From Saccoglossus kowalevskii (taxonomy: Eukaryota > Hemichordata > Enteropneusta > Harrimaniidae), in the NCBI RefSeq assembly GCF_000003605.2, contig NW_003148779.1, positions 63,967 to 90,521 on the forward strand: a stretch of 26,555 nt of DNA. Reading direction: 5' to 3'. Below are positions 20,989 through 26,555 of this stretch, piece by piece (positions within the stretch are counted from its first letter, which is position 1; every line of letters begins with the position of its first letter). A program made the translations under genes and the position numbers. The notes below the pieces were generated by a model. The model did not search any database. It had not been told where the DNA came from and saw only the letters and a list, made by a program, of their open reading frames with translations.

Positions 20989-21192
20989 TTGCAACACCAT
21001 CAATAATTAAGGTGTTTAACTATAAATGGTATGATTGGTCAAAGTGGTCAACCTGTTCCGTATCATGTGGGAGTGGTGTACAGTCACGTAGTAGAGTCTG
21101 CACTGATTTGAATAACGAAGCTATGGTCGGCGACAATAACTGCGGTGGGACATCACTTGAAACCACAACGTGTCTTTTGCATGAATGCCACG
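20989..21192 (+). CDS. TSP1 module 1 (exon 5)
   Basis: A 204-nt phase 1-1 exon between tttgtttcag and CACG|GTAAGT; residues 2896-2963. It shows WYDWSKWSTCSVSCGSG, then RSRVC, NNCGG, TTC and HEC: six cysteines in TSP1 order. The WxxWxxW ladder is the C-mannosylation signature, and CSVSCGSG fits the O-fucosylation consensus CxxS/TCxxG. A 20-residue linker precedes the first Trp, joining the module to the giant exon. TSP1 modules bind glycosaminoglycans, matrix or receptors. Confidence 0.96.
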
Positions 21193-21366
21193 GTAAGTTT
21201 CTCATTGAATGAGACTGATAGAGGTTGTTCACGGTAGTCTTGACGCATGGAGCCGCGAACAACCAGTTTATTATGATAGACTTCTAACGTTAGTCGTGAT
21301 GTCATCAATAGTTCAATGTGAATATGTATTGAAATATATATCATGAAACGATGTGTTCATTTTCAG

Positions 21367-21582
21367 ATACAAACAATAGCTTTAGTGTTTTAAAACCGCC
21401 ACAATCGCCGTATTTCTGGGCACCTTGGTCCGATTGGTCACCATGTACAGCATCGTGTGGAGGTGGAAAAATTACCAGAACTAGAGATTGTTTGAACGCA
21501 GACACTAAATCGGAGGAAGACAAGGAGATGTGTGATGGAGCTTCTTTGGAGTCTGCTTCATGTGGTTTACTCAAATGTAAAG
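21367..21582 (+). CDS. TSP1 module 2 (exon 6)
   Basis: A 216-nt phase 1-1 exon after gttcattttcag, ending AAAG|GTATAT; residues 2964-3035. It shows YFWAPWSDWSPCTASCGGG, ITRTRDCL, EMCDG, ASC and LKC, with six cysteines and both the C-mannosylation and O-fucosylation motifs. The YFWAPW lead-in is shared with modules 3 to 5, marking a locally duplicated subgroup. The N-terminal linker (DTNNSFSVLKPPQSP) is the longest of that subgroup. Confidence 0.97.
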
Positions 21583-21804
21583 GTATATATATCAACATAG
21601 TACACACTCTGGACTATTATTGGTGGGACGACAGAGGCAACGGCATGCTTTTTTTAAAACATGATGTATTACTTTGTTTATGCACTGCACTGCACTCGAT
21701 TGATGTAAGATGTGTGCGTTCCGATTTCATGTGAACAGAAAATACAAAAAAACAGTGTCACGTTAATCGACAAGGCTAATTTTCTTTGTATATTCGTATT
21801 TCAG

Positions 21805-22005
21805 AAACATCACCAACAGAGGCGCCATTGCCTTATTTTTGGGCGCCATGGTCCATGTGGTCAAAGTGTTCAGTGTCATGTGGCAACGGAAACATAACCA
21901 GACGACGAAGATGTCTCAATTTCAATTCGAAAATGGCAGTGGCGAATGGAAAGTGTGACGGCGTGGCGGCAGAAAATATTTCTTGTAGCTTGGCGAAGTG
22001 TCCTG
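21805..22005 (+). CDS. TSP1 module 3 (exon 7)
   Basis: A 201-nt phase 1-1 exon after ttcgtatttcag, ending CCTG|GTACGC; residues 3036-3102. It shows YFWAPWSMWSKCSVSCGNG, ITRRRRCLNF, KCDG, SC and KCPG: six cysteines, WxxWxxW and CxxSCxxG all present. The basic ITRRRRC strand would favour heparan-sulfate-type ligands (inference). One sequon (NIS) lies near the C-terminus. Confidence 0.97.
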
Positions 22006-22134
22006 GTACGCATATTACGCATGTAGACTTCCATACCAACGCGTTAACTAGGATAAACATTGCATGGCAAACTGTATAATTTGTGTTACATAGGAAATTC
22101 TATGACAACATAACCATTTCAATTGTATTCACAG

Positions 22135-22317
22135 AGATACCATCTTATTTCTGGGCACCTTGGTCCAAGTGGACGCAGTGCTCAGCAACATGTGGTGATA
22201 GTCATATAACAAGGACAAGGAATTGTTTACATCTAGCTACTAAATTACCAGCCAATGGGGAGAAATGCGACGGAGAACAAATGGAGACTACATCTTGTAA
22301 CTTACCGGAATGTCAAG
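22135..22317 (+). CDS. TSP1 module 4 (exon 8)
   Basis: A 183-nt phase 1-1 exon after ttgtattcacag, ending CAAG|GTAATT; residues 3103-3163. It shows YFWAPWSKWTQCSATCGDS, ITRTRNCLHL, KCDGEQ, TSCNLPEC. It has six cysteines and the Trp ladder, but CSATCGDS lacks the final Gly of the O-fucosylation consensus. It has the shortest linker of the YFWAPW subgroup. Confidence 0.97.
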
Positions 22318-22399
22318 GTAATTTATGAACTCGATGAAAAATTGATAATCACATTTTTTCAGTAAGAAATAAACTAAACCGATTATTATTTGTTTGTAG

Positions 22400-22603
22400 T
22401 AATTCCAACAGCCACAGATGAATCATTATTGCATTTCTGGGCACCATGGACTAGATGGACTAAGTGTTCAGTATCTTGCGGGGAAGGAGATATATCAAGA
22501 ACTCGAAAATGTCTACATCTACGCACTAAATCGGAAGTTGATGCAGATGAGTGTGACGGCGTTGCCAGAGAGTCAACCTCGTGCAGTTTAGCTGACTGTC
22601 CAG
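22400..22603 (+). CDS. TSP1 module 5 (exon 9)
   Basis: A 204-nt phase 1-1 exon after an 82-bp intron (acceptor tttgtttgtag), ending CCAG|GTATTT; residues 3164-3231. It shows HFWAPWTRWTKCSVSCGEG, ISRTRKCLHL, ECDG, TSC and DCPG, complete in cysteines and in both glycosylation motifs. It is the last member of the WAPW subgroup. Confidence 0.97.
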
Positions 22604-22828
22604 GTATTTGCAATTTGCAACTATTAATATTAATTTAATGTACTCATGCGTTCAAAGAAGGGCACACATTAACAATCATTCGTCTGCCCCTGATTTATAT
22701 ACTCAGACATTTGTTTACTTATTTCATGTAATACGCAAAGGGAAAATACTGACTAATGGCATATTTTCCCATAGTCTAGTAGAAGTATCTTTTAACAATT
22801 ACGAGCAAATACTTTTTGTTCCGTATAG

Positions 22829-23005
22829 TAAAACCTCCCATTGTGTTGTCACACTGGAATCAATGGAGTAGATGGTCTTCCTGTTCAGTAACATGTGACG
22901 GAGGACACAGGTCAAGCAAACGGCGGTGTATTTCCCGGTCAACAACCCATTGTCCTGGTAAGAGAAGACGTGTGAAAAGATGCCATTCAGAATCATGTCC
23001 AACAG
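22829..23005 (+). CDS. TSP1 module 6 (exon 10)
   Basis: A 177-nt phase 1-1 exon after gttccgtatag, ending ACAG|GTAAGG; residues 3232-3290. It shows SHWNQWSRWSSCSVTCDGG, SSKRRCISRS, HCPGKRRRVKRCHSESC. It is compact and the most basic module, with GKRRRVKR between Cys4 and Cys5, suggesting a glycosaminoglycan-binding site or a furin-type cleavage site (RRVKR) in the secretory pathway. Asp replaces the usual Gly after Cys2. The downstream intron (641 bp) is the longest in the TSP1 array and no exon was seen in it. Confidence 0.96.
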
Positions 23006-23646
23006 GTAAGGTTTTGAGTGTGACACTATGTGTACTGCTCAATATAAAACTATAAATATATTTTAGTGTGGGACAGAGGTTTTAAATACAAGTCTCGTCA
23101 CAATGCAGTTTTCAATTAATTCCTGGTTTGTCCTGGGCGGTCGGCGTGATAATGCCAGGAGTACTATTTTTGTCAATGGTTGCGTTATTCAGCTGTGTTG
23201 ATTTTCAGTTATTTAGTTCCCCACAAGTAATGCTAGTTGCATTGATCGAGTGACAGTGTTTCCACATTTTATATCACAGGATGTAGAATACTAATCCAGT
23301 TTGTCATTTCCATTTTGTTTTATATTTTCAAGTAGTAAGAATTCGTTTTTCAATTTGTGCATTACATGTAATATAATTGCAGCCAATGTAGTCTGTTTTT
23401 GTTTGTTGTTAAATGATTGGTTCGTCGTACTGTACTCACTTTACCGCACCTGGCATTAAACTTTCCTTATTAAGTGTTTGTTACCCGTTATTGAGTCTAA
23501 TAAGCCTAGTTTTTCTGATATTTATACTTCATTAGCTTCATTAACTGGATTTCTGAATAACGGTTATCATAGTTGGTTGGTTGATGTTTTGTAGGTGTCA
23601 ATGACGATATAAGCCAGTTGACTTTACTTCCTTTAAATCATTTCAG

Positions 23647-23838
23647 CTCCACTTCCTCCTTCGTATCAATGGGCACTGTGGTCACCATGGGCACCATGCA
23701 CAGCAACCTGTGGCTCGTCCGTGAAAACAAAGTTCCGTCAGTGTATGGACTGGCTAACCCAGACACACGTGGGAGACACACACTGCATCGGTAACTCTTT
23801 GGAAAAAGGTCCTTGTCCAGCGCTGACTGACTGCAAAG
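23647..23838 (+). CDS. TSP1 module 7 (exon 11)
   Basis: A 192-nt phase 1-1 exon after aatcatttcag, ending AAAG|GTATGT; residues 3291-3354. It shows YQWALWSPWAPCTATCGSS, KFRQCMDW, THVGDTHCIGN, GPCPALTDC. It has six cysteines. CTATCGSS lacks the Gly of the O-fucosylation site. The VGD.HCIGNS.E pattern pairs it with module 8 as a second subgroup. Confidence 0.96.
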
Positions 23839-23905
23839 GTATGTACGGCGGCGTGGTGGCGTACTTACAAGTGGTGGCGTAGTTTTGTCGCTGTTGGCGT
23901 TCATG

Positions 23906-24025
23906 TAGACTGGCAAAGTCGGGACTTCTTTGTTGTTTTTTCACAAAAAAATGTAATTAATTGTCAGTTTAGCGTGATTGTTTGTCTTTGTAAAACAAAA
24001 AAGAAGTCCCGACTTTGCCAGTCTA
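23906..24025. mobile_element. 120-bp MITE with 26-bp terminal inverted repeats and 9-bp target duplication
   Basis: The ends are perfect inverted repeats of 26 bp (left arm TAGACTGGCAAAGTCGGGAC then TTCTTT, 23906-23931; mirror arm 24000-24025), extended by TTGT after one mismatch. They flank a short AT-rich core. The 9-bp direct repeat GCGTTCATG sits immediately outside both ends (23897-23905 and 24026-24034). This is a non-autonomous DNA transposon in the intron between TSP1 modules 7 and 8. A 9-bp duplication suggests a Mutator-like superfamily; the terminal sequence was not matched to a named family. Perfect arms imply recent insertion. Confidence 0.93.
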
Positions 24026-24173
24026 GCGTTCATGGGACATTTCAAAATACGCCAATATAACTGTCGCAACTGAGTCGTAGCATTCCATAGTACGACACGT
24101 ACTTTGTTGATGTTTTGTGAATTTCAAATGATCACGCTCATTGTATCTGCTCACGATAATGTTTTTGTTTCAG

Positions 24174-24368
24174 TTTACGTGGCTCCTTCTTATCGCTGGT
24201 CCTACTGGTCGCCGTGGACACAATGTACAGCAAGTTGCGGTGCGTCGGAGAAAAGAAGACATCGCCAATGTTTAGATAAACGATTTGATGAGTTCCAGGT
24301 TGGTGACTCAAATTGTATCGGCAGTGCCAAGGAGACTGCGTCTTGTCCCATCATGGTTGACTGTCAAG
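24174..24368 (+). CDS. TSP1 module 8 (exon 12)
   Basis: A 195-nt phase 1-1 exon after gtttttgtttcag, ending CAAG|GTAATA; residues 3355-3419. It shows YRWSYWSPWTQCTASCGAS, RRHRQCLDKR, VGDSNCIGS, ASCPIMVDC. It has six cysteines; CTASCGAS lacks the final Gly of the O-fucose site. Similar to module 7 in the Cys3-Cys6 region. Confidence 0.96.
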
Positions 24369-24673
24369 GTAATATAAGTCATATCTATTTTGTATTTCTC
24401 TACAGAAAGGTATATAGAGTTGAGATAACAGAATGTCTATGAAGTATGGGTTTCAGACATGATACACTTTACTTCAAACCAGATGACAAATAAAACAATA
24501 TCTACAAATACCATCAACGGCAAGATGTTTCTTTTTGGCTGATTTGTTTTATTTCAGTATGCGTGATTTGTGTTCATATCGAGTTCCCGTTCAATTTTTT
24601 TAGAATTCCAAATAATTATTATGGGTTCTTTTGCTTAGTACAAGTTGTTTAATGTATTTACGTTATTTTTCAG

Positions 24674-24883
24674 TTGCTCATGAAATACAGCAATACCAAA
24701 TGAGAATATTGAGTGAACAATTCTTGGAATCATCGTGGGCTGTGTGGAATCAATGGTCAAGTTGTGGAGTGACGTGCGGAAAAGGTCACGTGACACGATC
24801 GAGATCATGCGAGATGCGCAGTGGGATACCTTGCGAGGGTGACGACAAACAGCTGCAGTCATGTCATTTGGATCCATGTACAG
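24674..24883 (+). CDS. TSP1 module 9 (exon 13)
   Basis: A 210-nt phase 1-1 exon after gttatttttcag, ending ACAG|GTGTGT; residues 3420-3489. A Gln-rich, possibly helical 22-residue linker (VAHEIQQYQMRILSEQFLES) leads into SWAVWNQWSSCGVTCGKG, VTRSRSCEMRS, PCEGDDKQLQSC, DPC. It has six cysteines and an O-fucose-type CGVTCGKG. The compact CEG.D...Q.C pattern resembles module 12. Confidence 0.96.
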
Positions 24884-24951
24884 GTGTGTTAAATTTCATA
24901 GATTGCACATTTATGTAAACTGAAAAATTTTATTCAAGTTTGCGTAATCAT

Positions 24952-24952
<1 letters not shown>

Positions 24953-24983
<31 letters not shown>
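24953..24983. repeat. T(31) homopolymer
   Basis: An uninterrupted run of 31 T in the intron between TSP1 modules 9 and 10, about 120 bp upstream of the duplicated segment. It may be the tail of an antisense retroposed sequence or simple slippage. The length is prone to sequencing error. Confidence 0.9.
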
Positions 24984-24984
<1 letters not shown>

Positions 24985-25208
24985 GAAATGAGAATGGATT
25001 TACAAATACTTTTTAAACTAATGTTTATATTTAAAACCATGTACATTGCAATAACGCTTCGGCAAGTTGAAAATGAATAAAACCTGAAATTGAAAAAGAC
25101 CCAATTCTGCCTGGAAGACTATAAACAGCGTTATAAGCGACCAAGAACTAACTTCTTTTGTTTTTACTGCAACTAGAATATCATTTATTACATGACATTT
25201 GTTTAAAG

Positions 25209-25403
25209 TGCAACAAGATTCACCCCTTTCATATCAATGGTTGCCATGGTCACAATGGACAGCATGTTCTGTTTCCTGTGGGATTGGTACTATGTCAAGA
25301 TCTCGAAAGTGTTTGCATGGAGCTGCTTCTCAATACGCGGATCAAAGCAAGTGTAGGGGAAATGGGGACCACGTCAAACAGTGTTCACTGGATAAATGCC
25401 AAT
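25209..25403 (+). CDS. TSP1 module 10 (exon 14), duplicated copy A
   Basis: A 195-nt phase 1-1 exon after atttgtttaaag; residues 3490-3554. It shows YQWLPWSQWTACSVSCGIG, MSRSRKCLHG, KCRGNG, QCSLDKC, with six cysteines and both glycosylation motifs. The donor is CCAAT|GTATCT, where copy B has CCAAG|GTATCT. The conserved -1 G of the donor has become T. Splicing would still keep the frame, giving Leu instead of Val at the junction, but with a weaker site. Read-through would stop 47 codons later. Confidence 0.93.
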
Positions 25404-25560
25404 GTATCTTTAAGTGTAGTGTATGTGGTCTTTGTATTTTACGAAGTGAACCCAACTCTTCCTGGGAGGCTAAAAACAGCGTTATAAGCGACCAAGAACT
25501 AACTTCTTTTGTTTTTATTGCAACTCGAATATCATTTATTACATGACATTTTTTTTAAAG

Positions 25561-25755
25561 TGCAACAAGATACATCGCTTTCATATCAATGGTTGCCATG
25601 GTCACAATGGACAGCTTGTTCTGTTTCCTGTGGGATTGGTACTATGTCAAGATCTCGAAAGTGTTTGCATGGAGCTGCTTCTCAATACTCGGATCCAAGC
25701 AAGTGTGGGGGAAATGGAGACCACGTCAAACATTGTTCACTGGAAAAATGCCAAG
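25561..25755 (+). CDS. TSP1 module 11 (exon 15), duplicated copy B
   Basis: A 195-nt phase 1-1 exon after attttttttaaag, ending CAAG|GTATCT; residues 3555-3619. It is nearly identical to module 10 (YQWLPWSQWTAC, CSVSCGIG, MSRSRKC) and differs mainly around Cys4 (SDPSKCGGNG) and Cys5 (KHC). The acceptor uses the unusual -3 A (aaag rather than cag), preserved in both copies. Donor intact. Confidence 0.96.
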
Positions 25756-25910
25756 GTATCTATAAGTGTATGTGGTCTTTGTATTTTACGAAGTGCATCC
25801 ACTAGTAGTAAGATTGTTCCATTGGCATAGGGCAAGCTTTTAAAACTACCATATAGATCCGAAACCCTCTCCTCTTATTTATTTTTTTAATATATATGTT
25901 TCATTTTCAG

Positions 25911-25967
25911 ATTACGGTTTATCAATATAGTTTATGGAAAGTCTTTTACACGTGTATGTTAAATAAA
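25911..25967 (+). other. Possible alternative terminal exon with poly(A) signal
   Basis: A strong acceptor (tgtttcattttcag, 25910) is followed in the correct phase 1 by DYGLSI and a TAG (25928-25930). An AATAAA hexamer (25962-25967) follows 32 bp later. Its use would end the protein six residues after module 11, releasing a shorter isoform. Nothing else supports it, and the constitutive path to the module at 26295 also keeps the frame. Confidence 0.3.
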
Positions 25968-26294
25968 TTAACCCGTGACCCATTTTTGTTCGCAGTGACT
26001 TTGCATAGCAATACAATGTATCATACATTTCCAAAGGCTAAACTTTATTGATCAAACGGAAGTAAGGTCACAATGATCTGACAGAAGTGATCTGTTTGGT
26101 GTTCTAAAAAAAAACACCGAAGACGTACATTTAAATGCGTACGCAAGTTCTAAAAATCAAAAAAATATTCGTATATTCAAATTCACAGGCGGCAGTCGAT
26201 GCTTGTAGAATGATCTAGACCAACTTCGATTGTATCCAAAGTAATATTTATTCATTTAAAAATTACTGAAATGGTTTTTAACTATTTTTATTAG
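25968..26294 (+). other. Intron before TSP1 module 12, distal part
   Basis: AT-rich intron DNA; no exon or RNA gene seen. It ends at the acceptor ttttattag (26294). Confidence 0.6.
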
Positions 26295-26456
26295 AATCAT
26301 CATGGAGTCTTTGGTCGCCATGGTCACCGTGCCCTGTGACATGTGGCAATAGTCACGTAAGTCGTCATCGTCAATGTGACTCACTTGGTACGGTTACATG
26401 TAAGGGCCAAGGGTCACAACAGAAAGCCTGCGATGTACCAACATGTGAAACCCAGC
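26295..26456 (+). CDS. TSP1 module 12 (exon 16), last in window
   Basis: A 162-nt phase 1-1 exon after ctatttttattag, ending CAGC|GTAAGT; residues 3620-3673. It shows SWSLWSPWSPCPVTCGNS, VSRHRQCDSL, TCKGQGSQQKAC, PTC, six cysteines in the shortest module. CPVTCGNS lacks the last Gly of the O-fucose motif. The consensus donor and phase 1 exit mean the gene continues to the right. The remaining 99 bases are intron, with low-complexity acacaaca/agcaca strings. Confidence 0.95.
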
Positions 26457-26555
26457 GTAAGTATTTGATATTTACCGGTGTATTTCAAATAACACAACAC
26501 GCAGTTTGTAGCACAGCACAACACAATAGAGCACAAACAAGATAACGCAACATAG

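Larger units (their letters stand above)
25100..25808 (+). repeat. About 352-bp tandem duplication carrying a whole TSP1 exon
   Basis: Copy A (about 25100-25450) and copy B (about 25451-25800) share upstream intron sequence (cagcgttataagcgaccaag), the exon and downstream intron (gtatgtggtctttgtatttt). The exon starts are 352 bp apart. Exons differ at roughly 14 of 195 positions. Both breakpoints lie in introns, so exon duplication added one module without disturbing the frame. Confidence 0.95.

Noticed and set aside
23006-23646. Possible missed TSP1 exon in the longest intron of the array.
   Set aside because: No WxxW or CSxSCG-type string in any plus frame was found.

Overview
The window is animal genomic DNA. 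It is AT-rich, its genes are split by GT-AG introns, and it holds a secreted multidomain gene with thrombospondin type-1 (TSP1) modules, a decayed non-LTR retrotransposon, a MITE and several minisatellites. An invertebrate bilaterian or cnidarian is likely, but nothing here fixes the phylum. There is one assembly gap (977 N, 10368-11344).

Layout. (1) 1-3914, minus strand: the 5' part of a gene read as two exons. Exon 1 is 3818-3914. A large exon at 1-994 runs off the window and encodes a Ser/Thr-rich repeat region followed by a Myb/SANT-like DNA-binding domain. The 2.8-kb intron contains a frameshifted reverse-transcriptase tail. (2) 3915-4125: a CpG-rich, palindrome-rich block with CRE and ETS-type sites, the likely promoter of that gene. 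(3) 5067 to the right edge, plus strand: one very large gene for a secreted modular protein. I read 16 exons totalling 11,020 coding nt, or 3673 residues, still open at the right edge: a signal-peptide exon, two exons of an unrecognised four-cysteine N-terminal domain, one giant 8244-nt exon encoding 2748 cysteine-free residues, then 12 single-exon TSP1 modules. Except for one phase-2 intron inside the N-terminal domain, every intron is phase 1. The giant exon and every TSP1 exon are therefore symmetric 1-1 cassettes that can be duplicated or skipped without a frame change.

The introns hold a 38-bp minisatellite ending about 50 bp before an acceptor, a 73-bp repeat with promoter-like motifs, a THAP-zinc-finger-like antisense fragment, a diverged inverted repeat, a 42-bp minisatellite spanning the gap that carries about 19 copies of the palindrome GTCTAGAC, and a 120-bp MITE with a 9-bp target duplication.

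The most novel item is the giant-exon protein: a Cys-free, Asn/His/Ser/Thr/Asp-rich, heavily N-glycosylatable region of about 2750 residues. It has two families of internal repeats and is bracketed by a small disulfide domain and a TSP1 array. I recognise no named family. The architecture suggests a very large extracellular-matrix, mucous or adhesive protein (inference). All exon calls come from reading splice sites and phase by eye; no transcript evidence or database search was available.
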